Part shown: positions 20,170-29,994 of the stretch, piece by piece
How the letters are laid out: every line of letters starts with the position of its first letter
Numbering within the stretch: position 1 is the stretch's first letter
Assembly (NCBI RefSeq): GCF_000237995.1
Contig: NC_016605.1
Span: forward strand, 1 to 64,000
Origin: Pediococcus claussenii ATCC BAA-344
GTDB taxonomy: Bacteria > Bacillota > Bacilli > Lactobacillales > Lactobacillaceae
Direction of reading: 5' to 3'
Length of the DNA stretch: 64,000 bases
The notes under the pieces: model-generated
What the model was told of the DNA's origin: nothing
Seen by the model: only the letters and a program-made list of their open reading frames with translations
The model's database searches: none
Made by a program: the position numbers and the translations under genes

Positions 20170-20256
20170 TTAAGGGCATCAAAAGTATATAATGACAAGT
20201 TAAAGTTTGGTAGACTAGAGTAGTTATAGAAAAAAACGATAAGGGGAGTGCAATTA

Positions 20257-20940
20257 ATGCTGTATCGTTATTTTATTCAGCCACAAATTAATAAATATAC
20301 CAATTCAATTATTGGTTATGAGTTACTTATAAAAGGGTATGAAAATGAGGGATGGAGACCACCACGTTATTTTGCAGATATTCCTGCTGAAGTTATTGCG
20401 AGTGTTTTAACGAAAACAACGGAGAAACTTGCTTTAAAAATAGGGGCTGTTTCAGTTAATTTAAATAGAACTCAAATGATGAATAGGGACATCGATGAAG
20501 CATTGATGCATGCGCAGGATAAGCTAAGACCAGTGCGAATGGTTGTTGAATTGACTGAAGAACCCAATGATGAAGGAACAACGATTGCAGATTTGGTTCC
20601 TATTTTAAAAAGTTTTTCTAAACGAGGGATTGAGATTAGTATTGATGATGTTGGAACAGGAGAAAATCAGGTTGATCGGATTTCAGGAATAGTTCCATAT
20701 GCATCTGAGATTAAATTTGCTTTGCAGAATTTTGATCAGCCATTTTCTGATTCTGAACTTCAAGATAAAGTTAAATTTTGGTACAATTTTGCTGAAAAGA
20801 ATAAGCTTAGGTTTATTTTAGAAGGGATTGAGGACCAGCAAGATGATTAAATAGCAAATCAATTGGAGATTGCATATCGTCAGGGGTACTTTTATGGGCG
20901 ACCACATCTATTAAAAGTGAATACGTCGGATCCGAACTAA
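20257..20940 (+). pseudogene. EAL-domain c-di-GMP phosphodiesterase, in-frame stop
   Basis: The reading from the ATG at 20257 (after AAGGGGAG) is a stand-alone EAL domain. Catalytic landmarks are seen in order: YELLIKG, SVNLNRT, ELTEEP, SIDDVGTGE, SEIKFAL and LEGIE. A TAA at 20848-20850 ends it after 197 residues, but the same frame continues without interruption for 29 codons to 20938-20940 and encodes the missing C-terminal EAL motif AYRQGYFYGRP. One base (TTA to TAA) explains the break. The full frame would end 15 bases before the NADH oxidase start, as expected for an operon. The truncated product lacks the last conserved loop and is probably inactive. Confidence 0.85.
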
Positions 20941-20955
20941 AAGGGGAATTTATTT

Positions 20956-22314
20956 ATGAAGGTTGTTGTAGTTGGGTGTACACATACGGGGGTCGCTGCA
21001 GTAACGCAAATTTTGCAGGAACATCCAGGAACAGAAGTAACGGTTTACGAGCGTCACGATAATGTTTCATTTTTATCATGTGGGATACCACTTTATTTAA
21101 ATGGTGAAGTAAAACGATTAGAAGATATGTTCTATTCAAATCCAAAAGAATTAGAAAGTTTAGGGGCTAATGTTAAGATTAAGCATGATGTAATCAAAAT
21201 AGATGCCGAAAAAAAAGAAGTAGTAGTTGAAGATCTCGAAACAACGGAGGTATTTACTGATACTTACGATAAATTAATTATGGCAACAGGTTCCTCTGTT
21301 GTTGTTCCACCACTATTTGGGATTGACAACTCACGAGTATTATTATGTAAAGATTATGATCAGGCTCGTGAAATTTATGAAACTGCTAAGCACTACCACC
21401 ACGTTGCAATTGTAGGTGGTGGGTATGTAGGTGTTGAGCTGGCTGAAAGTTATGCTAATACGGATCATCAGGTCACTTTAATTCAAGGGAACCAACAGCT
21501 TTTAAATAACTACGTTGATGAAGAACTCTCTAACCGCGTTGTTAAGCTTTTAGAGGATCATCAGGTTGAAGTTCATTTAAACAAACGAGTGCAGGCCTTT
21601 TCAGTTGATAATGAAGAGCAAATAATTATTGAAACCAACGAAAATGATTATAAGGCAGATTTAGTTATCGTTGCTACGGGATTTGTTGCGAATACAGAGT
21701 TGTTACGTGGTCAAGTTGATATGACAAAAATTGGGGCCATCAAGATTAATGAATACATGCAATCGTCTGATCCTAATATTTACGCTGGTGGTGATGCTGC
21801 AGTTGTTCGTTATAATCCTACGGGACGTGATTTGTATATTCCATTAGCAACGAACGCAATTAGGCAGGGGTTATTAGCTGGGCGAAATATTTTTAGGGAT
21901 GTACAAAAGAACCTCGGTACGCAAGCCACTTCGGCTTTACAAATTTTTGGAAACACAATAGCATCTTCGGGGATCACCTTAAGGAATGCTTTACATGCTG
22001 GAATAAATGCGGATTCAGTATTATTTGAGGACGACTATCGGCCGAATTACATGCCATCAACTGAAAAAATTATCATCATTCTTGTATATGACAGGGATAC
22101 TAGAAGAGTTTTAGGTGCGCAGTTACTTAGTAAACATGAAGTTGCGCAATCAGCCAATACTGTGTCTGTTTTAATACAGAATAATAATACGATCGATGAT
22201 ATGGCATATATTGACATGCTTTTTCAACCACATTTTGATTTCCCGTATAACTATTTGAATTTGGTAGCCCAGTTAGCAGTTGCAAAAGAATTAAAATTAA
22301 AATCTAAAAAATAA
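20956..22314 (+). CDS. nox: NADH oxidase (water-forming), CoA-disulfide reductase family
   Basis: This flavoprotein reduces O2 to water with NADH, regenerating NAD+ and removing oxygen. The 452-residue product has an N-terminal FAD-binding GCTHTGVAAV, the redox Cys42 in SFLSCGIPLYL, an NAD-binding GGGYVGVELAES near 153-164 and a second FAD segment NIYAGGDAA, then a dimerisation domain. A CoA-disulfide reductase has the same architecture and cannot be excluded. It lies between the EAL pseudogene and a GGDEF gene with gaps of 15 and 12 bases. Confidence 0.88.
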   Translation: MKVVVVGCTHTGVAAVTQILQEHPGTEVTVYERHDNVSFLSCGIPLYLNGEVKRLEDMFYSNPKELESLGANVKIKHDVIKIDAEKKEVVVEDLETTEVFTDTYDKLIMATGSSVVVPPLFGIDNSRVLLCKDYDQAREIYETAKHYHHVAIVGGGYVGVELAESYANTDHQVTLIQGNQQLLNNYVDEELSNRVVKLLEDHQVEVHLNKRVQAFSVDNEEQIIIETNENDYKADLVIVATGFVANTELLRGQVDMTKIGAIKINEYMQSSDPNIYAGGDAAVVRYNPTGRDLYIPLATNAIRQGLLAGRNIFRDVQKNLGTQATSALQIFGNTIASSGITLRNALHAGINADSVLFEDDYRPNYMPSTEKIIIILVYDRDTRRVLGAQLLSKHEVAQSANTVSVLIQNNNTIDDMAYIDMLFQPHFDFPYNYLNLVAQLAVAKELKLKSKK

Positions 22315-22326
22315 GGAAGTGGGAGT

Positions 22327-23469
22327 GTGATTCTTTCACAATGGTTATTACCACCACTCTTTACCGGTATTTTTTTTGCGCTTGGAATTGTTTTAGGTTT
22401 TCAAATGCTTATTAATGCATTTGGCCCGTCTGATTCCGGCTCTGAATGGCGCTTTGAAAGATTAACGGGCGCGCGTTATGCAGTAAGTGTGTTATATTTT
22501 GGTGCTTTTTCGTTTATCTTTGAATATGCATCATATCAAACAAATAATGATTTTGCGTTTTTGAACTTCAAATTACTGCTTTTATCATATGTTTTAGTTT
22601 TTTTAGGGAAACGAACAGCTGCTATTATAGTTGCAATTTGTGGTGCTTCGTTCATTGTTTTAAGAGGTTTTTCGTGGGAAGCCCTCCAGTATATTGGGTT
22701 AATTTTAGTTGTATACTTGCTTGCTAGCATATTAATTACTTTTTTACAGAAAAAAAGGTGGTTATTACTAACTTGGAGTATCTCAATTGATGTATTGACG
22801 ACTCTGTTTTGGTTTTTTTCTAAGATGATTGGGTTTGGAACCTTTGTCGAAATTTCCGATAAACAGGTTTGGGAATATGTTTTGGGATTTATTGTGACGA
22901 ATGCTTGTTTATCAATAGGATTGCATCAAATTGTGAAGCAGAATGATCACATGATGATGATTACACAGCAAGCAACAATTGATACAACAACTGGTTTACC
23001 CAACCACGAGGTTTTTTTGCAAGAATATCATCAAATTATGAAACAGAAAGTCCAAAACCCACCAATGACGTTGATTGCTTTAGACATTGATCAATTTAAG
23101 CATATTAATGATGTTTATGGACATTTAGTTGGTAATAAGGCTTTAGATGCAGTTGGGAAAACAATGATTAATTTAGTAGATACGAATACGAGTGTCAGGG
23201 GATATCGAGTTGGTGGTGAAGAATTTGAGTTTATTGTAAAAAAAATGGATGATGCAAAAGTACGAAAACTTGCAAGTGTACTAAAACAACGGATTGCGGA
23301 TACCGTGGTTATTGATGGTGATAACAATTTAAATATAACTATCTCAATTGGGATTGCGACGCGAACAATAGATGACTCAGAAACTGACTTGTATGAACGG
23401 GCAGACCGCATGCTGTACATTTCTAAAGGACGCGGACGTAACCAAATTACAACGGATCGTGATGAGTGA
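22327..23469 (+). CDS. Membrane-bound diguanylate cyclase (GGDEF domain)
   Basis: GGDEF proteins make cyclic di-GMP from two GTP. The 380-residue protein has about six membrane helices (1-200) and a C-terminal GGDEF domain with IALDIDQFKHINDVYGH and the active-site GGEEF in GYRVGGEEFEF, so catalysis is expected. The RxxD inhibitory site usually found five residues before GGEEF is not visible (the local sequence is DTNTSVRGYRV). The start is a GTG at 22327, nine bases after AAGGA. It is the last gene of the EAL-nox-GGDEF cluster and is followed by a terminator. Confidence 0.88.
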   Translation: MILSQWLLPPLFTGIFFALGIVLGFQMLINAFGPSDSGSEWRFERLTGARYAVSVLYFGAFSFIFEYASYQTNNDFAFLNFKLLLLSYVLVFLGKRTAAIIVAICGASFIVLRGFSWEALQYIGLILVVYLLASILITFLQKKRWLLLTWSISIDVLTTLFWFFSKMIGFGTFVEISDKQVWEYVLGFIVTNACLSIGLHQIVKQNDHMMMITQQATIDTTTGLPNHEVFLQEYHQIMKQKVQNPPMTLIALDIDQFKHINDVYGHLVGNKALDAVGKTMINLVDTNTSVRGYRVGGEEFEFIVKKMDDAKVRKLASVLKQRIADTVVIDGDNNLNITISIGIATRTIDDSETDLYERADRMLYISKGRGRNQITTDRDE

Positions 23470-23534
23470 ACAGTAGCTTTAGGATAATAAAACCCTACAT
23501 TCTAAATGATAGTAATAAGTTTGAGATTAAAGAT

Positions 23535-23575
23535 AAGGACTGAAACAAATGTGATTTTGTAACAGTCCTTTTTAT
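23535..23575 (+). terminator. Terminator after the GGDEF gene
   Basis: AAGGACTG/CAGTCCTT with an inner ACAAAAT-type stem and a TTTTT tail. The rest of 23576-23759 shows no gene. Confidence 0.8.
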
Positions 23576-23759
23576 TATGAAAACAAATTTATTCGATTTT
23601 TGACAAGCTAGACTGAACAATTTTCGTAATTAAACTATAAAGGAGCGGTCTGATGAAAATTGTGCGGCACCTTTTGAAGGTTTTTAATTATAATTTGAAT
23701 TGGGTTGTGGGTGAGGTGGTTTATAGCGTATCCCTATAACCTTCAATTATGGCTATTTG

Positions 23760-24347
23760 TCAGTTTTTATCCATAATTTTTGAAATTTGTTTCTGAAGTT
23801 CAGGAACAACGGCTTGCTCAAACCAAGGATTCCGCGACAACCAGATGTTATTGCGCGGGGATGGATGTACAATTGGAAAATAGTTGGGCAAGAATTTTTG
23901 GTAATTTTTAACAATATCAGTGATTTTTGCTGAAGCCGGCAAGTTTAAATAGAGCTTCTGTGAATATGCACCAATTAAAATAGTTAGTTGGATATTAGGC
24001 ATAGTAGCAAGTAATTTTGGATGCCACTTTTCTGCAATACCTTTACGAGGTGGAACATCCCCACTTGAAGCTTTTCCAGGATAGTAAAAGTCCATGGGGA
24101 TCACAGCAATTTCACCAGAGTCATAAAAGATTTCTCGTGAAATTCCCATCCAGTTTCTTAGACGATCCCCACTTTTGTCATTCCACATTATTTCGGTTTC
24201 TTGCACTCGTTTTCCGGGTGCTTGACCGATAATTAAAATGCGAGCTTGAGGGTTAATAGAGTATATAGGATGCCAGTTTTGAGCGGTATAGATTTTATTT
24301 GCCGGGTCGTCCATTATATCCTTGAAATAAGCACTATTAGGGTTCAT
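23760..24347 (-). CDS. Uracil-DNA glycosylase family protein
   Basis: The 195-residue protein carries the UDG-fold motifs IGQAPGKRVQETEIMWND (about 56-73) and IVHPSPRNN (about 158-166). It resembles a distinct family of UDG-like proteins common in Gram-positives, different from the protein encoded at 17684. Base-excision activity is inferred from the fold. GGAGG precedes the ATG at 24347. It is transcribed alone on the minus strand, divergent from the ABC transporter pair. Confidence 0.82.
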   Translation of the reverse strand: MNPNSAYFKDIMDDPANKIYTAQNWHPIYSINPQARILIIGQAPGKRVQETEIMWNDKSGDRLRNWMGISREIFYDSGEIAVIPMDFYYPGKASSGDVPPRKGIAEKWHPKLLATMPNIQLTILIGAYSQKLYLNLPASAKITDIVKNYQKFLPNYFPIVHPSPRNNIWLSRNPWFEQAVVPELQKQISKIMDKN

Positions 24348-24436
24348 TCTAATACCTCCAGTTTTTATCGATGAACAAAAAATAATTAACTGTGACGTGA
24401 TATACTCATAATAATATTATGACGGGAGGAAGTACA

Positions 24437-25333
24437 ATGTTAGAGGTTAAGGGTCTGAACAAAACTTTTGGTTCCATGGTTGCAGTTCATGACGAAAATT
24501 TTAAGTTAAGTGAAGGTGAAATTCTCGGTTTGATTGGACAAAATGGGGCCGGGAAAACAACAACTTTTCGAATGATTTTGGATCTGTTAAAACCAGATTC
24601 TGGTGAGGTTTTGTGGGATGGGAAACCATTTACACAAAATAAACATGATATAGTCGGATTTTTGCCGGAAGAACGTGGATTATATTTGAAAATGACAATT
24701 GAGCAGCAAGTTGTTTATTTTGCTGAATTGAGGGGACAAAAGCCAGCAGTTACTAAGCAAAAATTGGATAGCTGGATGGAAAAGTTTGACGTTAAAGGTA
24801 AGAAAAATGACAAAATAAAAGATCTATCAAAAGGTAATCAGCAAAAGGTTCAACTGATTGCGACATTAATTCATGATCCTAAATTTGTGATTTTGGATGA
24901 GCCTTTTAGTGGCCTAGATCCAGTAAATGCTAGCTTATTGGAGCAAGGAATTGAAGATATGCGATCTAACGGCTCAGTTATTATTTATTCGTCTCATGAC
25001 ATGGGTAATGTTGAAAAAATAAGTGATCGACTACTAATGTTGAGGAACGGTGAAACAGTTTTAAATGGACCAACAGAGAGTATTCGGGATAGTTTTGGAG
25101 ACACACGAATTATTTTGCAGTCTCCGCTAACCAAGGAAGAGCTACTTTTGATTGACGGTGTTGAAAGCGTAGAGGTACATGGTCCACGCCTTGAAATATC
25201 TTTACGAGATGGTGAAGTAGGAAAAGAAGTATTTGCTCGTGCAACCAAGAATGGATACATAAAGCAATTTGACCAGCAACCACCAACATTAGACGAAATA
25301 TTTAGAATGAAAGTGGGAGAAAATAATGAATAA
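24437..25333 (+). CDS. ABC transporter ATP-binding protein (NatA-like)
   Basis: This is the cytoplasmic ATPase of an ABC-2 exporter. The 298-residue protein has Walker A GQNGAGKTT near 38, signature LSKGNQQKVQL, Walker B FVILDEPFSGLDP and the His switch SSHDMGNVEK. An ATG at 24419 lies upstream of the GGGAGGA ribosome-binding site, so the ATG at 24437 is the better start. It overlaps the permease gene by eight bases. The pair resembles Bacillus NatAB (sodium export), but the substrate is unknown. Confidence 0.9.
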   Translation: MLEVKGLNKTFGSMVAVHDENFKLSEGEILGLIGQNGAGKTTTFRMILDLLKPDSGEVLWDGKPFTQNKHDIVGFLPEERGLYLKMTIEQQVVYFAELRGQKPAVTKQKLDSWMEKFDVKGKKNDKIKDLSKGNQQKVQLIATLIHDPKFVILDEPFSGLDPVNASLLEQGIEDMRSNGSVIIYSSHDMGNVEKISDRLLMLRNGETVLNGPTESIRDSFGDTRIILQSPLTKEELLLIDGVESVEVHGPRLEISLRDGEVGKEVFARATKNGYIKQFDQQPPTLDEIFRMKVGENNE

Positions 25334-26558
25334 ATTTTGGGTAATTGTTAGACAAGTTGTAGTAAAAAATTTTAAAACTCCTACATACATATTATTATTG
25401 TTAACTCCAATTATTGCAGTTTTGGGAATAGCATTGTTTACTTTTATTGCTAATCAAACCAGTCAGACCCCCAAGATTGCGATTATATCAAATAATGATT
25501 CGTTTAGATCAGCAGTAGTAAATGTGAATACACATGGTAATTATAAAGTTAATTCAAATGTTAAAACGAAAGATGTAGCAGAAAAACAATTAGCAAATGA
25601 AAAAATCGATGGGTATTTAACAATTGATGTGGCTGGCGAGTCAGTTAATGCCGTTTATAAAACTCGTACCAATAGTAATGATCTAAATAAAATTGATTTA
25701 AGGAATTCCATTAATAGTATAAAAACAGGTGTGGTTGCGAAAACCCTTGGCTTAAGTGACAAACAGATTAAATTACTATTTACACCAGCTAATTTCACCA
25801 CAAAATCGGTAACATATACTGATGGAAAACAGCGTTCTCAAAAGAATGATCAGCAGTCAACTAATCTTGCACTAGCAAGTGCAGTTACAGTATTAATTTA
25901 TGTTTTTATGTTGAGCTATGCTGGAATGATTGCACAGGAGATTGCTACTGAAAAAGGTTCTAAAATCATGGAGATTTTGGTAAGTAGTGTCAAGCCACGA
26001 GTCCAATTTTTTGCTAAGGTTACAGCGATGTTTTTCTTAATAATAGTTCAAGTTATTGTGACAGGTATCACGGCACTTGTTGGTATTAATTATTTTGGAC
26101 AATCGATTCAACTACTGAGCAACTTTAATCTGAAGGGACTACAGCCCTCTATTATCTTGATTTTGGCGTTGTTTTTTATACTGGGTGTCTTATTATATAC
26201 AACAGTCGCTGCCGGACTGGGAGCACTCGTGGCACGTTCTGATCAGGTTGGGCAGGCAATTGCGCCACTTTCAATGCTAGCGCTAGCATCTTATGGTGCA
26301 TCCTTTGTTGCGATGAATAGTAACTCGTTTTTAATTAAGGTAGGATCATTTGTCCCCTTCGTTTCGCAAAGTATTATGCCAGTTCGTTATGCGATTGGGA
26401 ATGCAACCATGATGGAAGCTTATATTAGTATCTTATTGCTAGCGATCGCCGTTGGTCTGGCACTATGGGGTGCGGTTAATTTGTATGAACGTCATGTATT
26501 AGATTATTCAGATAGAAAGCTATGGCGAATATGCTTTATCAAACGTAAGCGAATCTAA
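25326..26558 (+). CDS. ABC-2 type transporter permease (NatB-like)
   Basis: The 410-residue membrane protein has one N-terminal helix (about 16-38), a large extracytoplasmic domain (about 40-180) and five to six C-terminal helices, the ABC-2 layout. The segment GMIAQEIATEKGSKIMEILVSS is typical of NatB-type permeases. It overlaps the ATPase gene, so translation is coupled. It probably exports ions, lipids or a toxic compound; no cargo gene is nearby. Confidence 0.88.
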   Translation: MNKFWVIVRQVVVKNFKTPTYILLLLTPIIAVLGIALFTFIANQTSQTPKIAIISNNDSFRSAVVNVNTHGNYKVNSNVKTKDVAEKQLANEKIDGYLTIDVAGESVNAVYKTRTNSNDLNKIDLRNSINSIKTGVVAKTLGLSDKQIKLLFTPANFTTKSVTYTDGKQRSQKNDQQSTNLALASAVTVLIYVFMLSYAGMIAQEIATEKGSKIMEILVSSVKPRVQFFAKVTAMFFLIIVQVIVTGITALVGINYFGQSIQLLSNFNLKGLQPSIILILALFFILGVLLYTTVAAGLGALVARSDQVGQAIAPLSMLALASYGASFVAMNSNSFLIKVGSFVPFVSQSIMPVRYAIGNATMMEAYISILLLAIAVGLALWGAVNLYERHVLDYSDRKLWRICFIKRKRI

Positions 26559-26634
26559 TTAATTATTTTACTAATAGTGTAATCAGTGATAGTCTATGCC
26601 TAAATAAATAGTACTCTGAAAGAGGGATAATACT

Positions 26635-28029
26635 ATGACTGTTTTTGAAGCATATAGTAAGGAAGATGTGATTGAAGAACTGAAGCATAGTGCAGTAAAT
26701 GCATATATTTCAACTGAAGCAAATATTTTAGCAGAACATAAGAATGATCCTAATGGTGTTGGTGATGCTGATGGGGATTTATTAGCTTATGTGGAAGTTA
26801 CTAACAAGGATGATATTAAGGGAGTATTGAAGGTTGCTCGAAAATATCATATTCCGGTTATACCCCAAACCACGGCAACAAGCACAGTTTCAGGATCTGA
26901 TGCGGAAGCTGGCGGTATTATGTTGTCTATGGTAAGGATGAATCATATTTTAGAAATTGATCAAGAAGACTTGTTAGCTGTTGTTGAACCTGGTGTTATT
27001 AACAACGACTTAAATGAAGCCGCTAAAAAAGTTGGCATGTTCTATGCTCCAGATCCAGGGTCTCGTCCGATTTCTGCGATTGGCGGTAACGCTTCAACTA
27101 ATGCTGGTGGGATGAGTACCGTAAAATACGGTGCAACGCGTGATTCTGTGTTAGGACTAACCGTTATTTTGGCTGATGGACGTGAGTTAAAATTAGGAGG
27201 ACGAACTTATAAACAGGCTTTTGGATACGATCTTACGCATTTATTTGTTGGTTCAGAAGGAACGCTTGGTATTATTACCGAAATAACGGTTAAGTTGTTC
27301 CCAGTTCCGTTAGGACAAGCAGTGATGGGATTAGCATTTTTTGATAGTATGACAGTGCTTTCGAATGCAGTAACAGAAATAAGGGCATCAGGTGTATATC
27401 CAGCAATGTTAGAGGCATTAGATGCTCGAACAGTGAATGCGCTTGATCGATATGAGGGAACGCACTATGCCGAGAATAACGAAGCAATGTTGATTTTTAA
27501 ACTTGATGTTGGCAGTGAAGATGCATTAAAAGTAGTTGAAAAAATACTAGTAAAATTCAATGGTAATAATATAACAGTTACTAGTAATGAAGAAAAAATG
27601 GCAGAAATCACGAAACTACGACAGGATATGTTGCCAGCCGTATTTAAGGGACAGAACCATGTTATGGAAGACATGGCAGTGCCGCTTTCCAAGTTAGCAC
27701 CAATGATGGATTATATTCAAGAAGTCGCTACTAAACTAGATGTTCCAGTATTTACAGCAGGCCATGCTGGTGATGGTAATGTGCATCCTACGCTAACATG
27801 GTCGTTGGAAGAAAAAGAAGTACCCGAAAAAATTGTTCAAGCTTTGGAATTGATGTTCAAGAAGACACTTGAACTTGGGGGTACAATTTCTGGAGAACAT
27901 GCAGTTGGGATGTTAAAGAATCAATGGGTTAATACTGAATTAGGCGATGAGGTTGATATGTTACAGCATCAAATCAAATCACTATTGGACCCAATGAATA
28001 TTTTGAACCCCAAACGCAAAATCAATTAA
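26635..28029 (+). CDS. FAD-linked oxidase (GlcD/D-lactate dehydrogenase family)
   Basis: The family oxidises 2-hydroxyacids such as glycolate or D-lactate with FAD. The 464-residue protein has an FAD-binding PCMH-type domain (about 45-225) with PDPGSRPISAIGGNASTNAGG and VGSEGTLGIITEI, and a C-terminal FAD-linked oxidase domain with TAGHAGDGNVHP and the terminal GTISGEHAVG plus LDPMNILNPKR. AGAGGGATAA precedes the ATG. It appears to stand alone. The exact substrate is not determinable here. Confidence 0.88.
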   Translation: MTVFEAYSKEDVIEELKHSAVNAYISTEANILAEHKNDPNGVGDADGDLLAYVEVTNKDDIKGVLKVARKYHIPVIPQTTATSTVSGSDAEAGGIMLSMVRMNHILEIDQEDLLAVVEPGVINNDLNEAAKKVGMFYAPDPGSRPISAIGGNASTNAGGMSTVKYGATRDSVLGLTVILADGRELKLGGRTYKQAFGYDLTHLFVGSEGTLGIITEITVKLFPVPLGQAVMGLAFFDSMTVLSNAVTEIRASGVYPAMLEALDARTVNALDRYEGTHYAENNEAMLIFKLDVGSEDALKVVEKILVKFNGNNITVTSNEEKMAEITKLRQDMLPAVFKGQNHVMEDMAVPLSKLAPMMDYIQEVATKLDVPVFTAGHAGDGNVHPTLTWSLEEKEVPEKIVQALELMFKKTLELGGTISGEHAVGMLKNQWVNTELGDEVDMLQHQIKSLLDPMNILNPKRKIN

Positions 28030-28185
28030 ATTTTTAACACAAGAAGTGATCTTTGAGATACCCTTAGGAGTCCATGAACTTCGGGAGAGTAGTAAAAAAG
28101 AAGACGAATTTATCATAAATAGAAGATAAATGTAATGATTTGTCACGTTGGAATTCTAATGACAAAAGAGAAGTTTAAAATAAAA

Positions 28186-28236
28186 GATGGTAAATAGTCT
28201 GGTCAATTTGATCTAGACATGTCTGCCATCCTTTTT
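28186..28236 (+). terminator. Terminator after the FAD oxidase
   Basis: GATGG...CCATC with an inner AGTC/GACT-type pairing, followed by CTTTTTATT. The rest of the 275-base gap (28030-28304) has no recognisable gene. Confidence 0.6.
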
Positions 28237-28304
28237 ATTCTAAGTGCCTTGCAAATTTAGTTATGGCTTTCCTAGTAAACCTATTAGTTAGCACATTAAA
28301 TTTT

Positions 28305-29633
28305 TCAAGCCAAATCAGAAAAATTAATCATAGTTTGTCGTTTCTTAAATGTTACTATTGCAAGATTAATTACAAAAAGTGCCAAAATGAGAAGGCCGAG
28401 TTGTGCCCATAAATTTTCAGTTCCAACTCCACCATACATAATGTTGAATCCAGCAGTTACGGTATAGTACATTGGTGCAACGTAATGGACTGCATGGAAA
28501 AATGGATTCATGATTGTTGCAGGTATCATGCCACCTCCAGCAACAACTTGGAACATGGTGAAGAAGATATTCAAAGAGGTTCCAATCTGACCTAGAAGTA
28601 GGAGAAGGACAGCATTTAAGTTGTATGCGGCAAACATTTCTAAACTCTGGTTGATCCAAAGTTGATTGAATTGTGAACCGTTAAGATGCATCATACCTAT
28701 TACGCTGCTTGTAACCACACCAGAACCAATAATAGCAACTAGCAACATGGCTATTTCAAGCATGGCAAAGGAAGAAAAACGACCACTGATCTTAGCAAAT
28801 TTGGCAAAAGTTCCATATAATAGTAAAGTTCCCATCAATGCTCCAATATAGAGTGATAAATTTAGAATAAATGGTGCTAGTGAGTAATTCAAACCAGATC
28901 GAACTTTGTTAAAGGGATGTATTTTTACCTCAACAGAGTTAGATACTGGCGTATAGATCTTGCTAACACTTTTTTTAATTTCCCTTTCTTTAGAAGTTAC
29001 TGTGTCTTTTAGTTTAGCAGTGGCTACATCAGATTTTTGTTGTAATTGGTTTTCCAGTGCAGGGCGCATTTGAGCAGGTGCCTCTGCAATTTTTTCTTTT
29101 TGGCTGTCGACTGTTTGTGTCAGTTCATTTTGTTTTGCTTTAACGTCGTTTTGAAGAATAGTAAGCTGGCTTTCGGTAAGCATTGTCTGTCCCTTTTTTA
29201 TGATAACTTGTTTGCTAATTTTATCTCCGACTTGTTGGGCTACGGTCTTCATACCTGCCGTGACTGAGGATTGGGCAGATTCATTAATATAAAAATTCAA
29301 TTTTGTTGGTTCGTTATCTTTAATACTTTTATTAAAATTTTTTGGAATATTGATAATCATGTACGTATTTCGCTTGTTTAAATCAGATTTTGCTTTTGAA
29401 AGATTCCCAGTTTTCTTTATATGTTTGAAGGGAAGGTCGTCATTTAATTGATTAGCAAGATGCTTACTAGCAGAGTCCTGATTAACAATTGCTATGGGAA
29501 GTTCATTCATTTTAGAAGGCATAGCATGATAGCCTGTGAAATAAATAACAAAGACTAAAAACCCATAAAATAGGGATAATACAAGCGCAGATATAACGCC
29601 ACGGCTGACCAGAAAATTTTTTAACTGCTTCAT
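28305..29633 (-). CDS. YhgE/Pip-type ABC-2 membrane protein
   Basis: The 442-residue protein has one N-terminal helix, a large extracytoplasmic region (about 40-235) containing a Gln/Lys-rich coiled-coil-like stretch (about 150-225), and five C-terminal helices. This is the plan of YhgE/Pip-like, DUF3533-type proteins related to ABC-2 permeases and type VII secretion accessory proteins. AGGAGG lies seven bases before the ATG at 29633, so the longer reading from 29678 is rejected. No ATPase partner is adjacent. The function is unknown, with export or envelope stress possible. Confidence 0.78.
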   Translation of the reverse strand: MKQLKNFLVSRGVISALVLSLFYGFLVFVIYFTGYHAMPSKMNELPIAIVNQDSASKHLANQLNDDLPFKHIKKTGNLSKAKSDLNKRNTYMIINIPKNFNKSIKDNEPTKLNFYINESAQSSVTAGMKTVAQQVGDKISKQVIIKKGQTMLTESQLTILQNDVKAKQNELTQTVDSQKEKIAEAPAQMRPALENQLQQKSDVATAKLKDTVTSKEREIKKSVSKIYTPVSNSVEVKIHPFNKVRSGLNYSLAPFILNLSLYIGALMGTLLLYGTFAKFAKISGRFSSFAMLEIAMLLVAIIGSGVVTSSVIGMMHLNGSQFNQLWINQSLEMFAAYNLNAVLLLLLGQIGTSLNIFFTMFQVVAGGGMIPATIMNPFFHAVHYVAPMYYTVTAGFNIMYGGVGTENLWAQLGLLILALFVINLAIVTFKKRQTMINFSDLA

Positions 29634-29782
29634 AAGAAAGCCTCCTGAAAAAATATGATGAACGAAGTGTAACATCATTTTTTATTGCGTGCAAGTACAT
29701 GCATGCAATAAGCCGTTTTAAAAATCATGAAAGCTAAACTAAAATGCGTGAACCACGCTAGCATGAAGAAAATTAGTTGAAA

Positions 29783-29859
29783 AAGGCGAAGTTACTTTGC
29801 TTAATTCTTGAATTGGACAAATACATTCCAATTGCAGGAAAGCAAAGTAACTTCGCCTT
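29783..29859. repeat. Perfect 20-bp inverted repeat with nested stem
   Basis: AAGGCGAAGTTACTTTGCTT (29783-29802) pairs perfectly with 29840-29859. Inside the loop AATTGGA (29811-29817) pairs with TCCAATT (29827-29833). It lies downstream of the yjbR-like gene and upstream of the YhgE-like gene, both on the minus strand. On that strand it ends in CCTTTTTC, so it may serve as an unusually long terminator; a miniature mobile element is the alternative. The rest of 29634-29994 shows nothing coding. Confidence 0.7.
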
Positions 29860-29994
29860 GATGGATGACCATGTTAATGGAGATTTATCAGATAAAGTTA
29901 GTAAGAAAGATGCTACGGTACTATGAAGAAAGTTTATTCTAGAGAATTGGGCCCTTGCTTCTACTGTGGTTTCGAATTTGGATCGAAACTAGCA

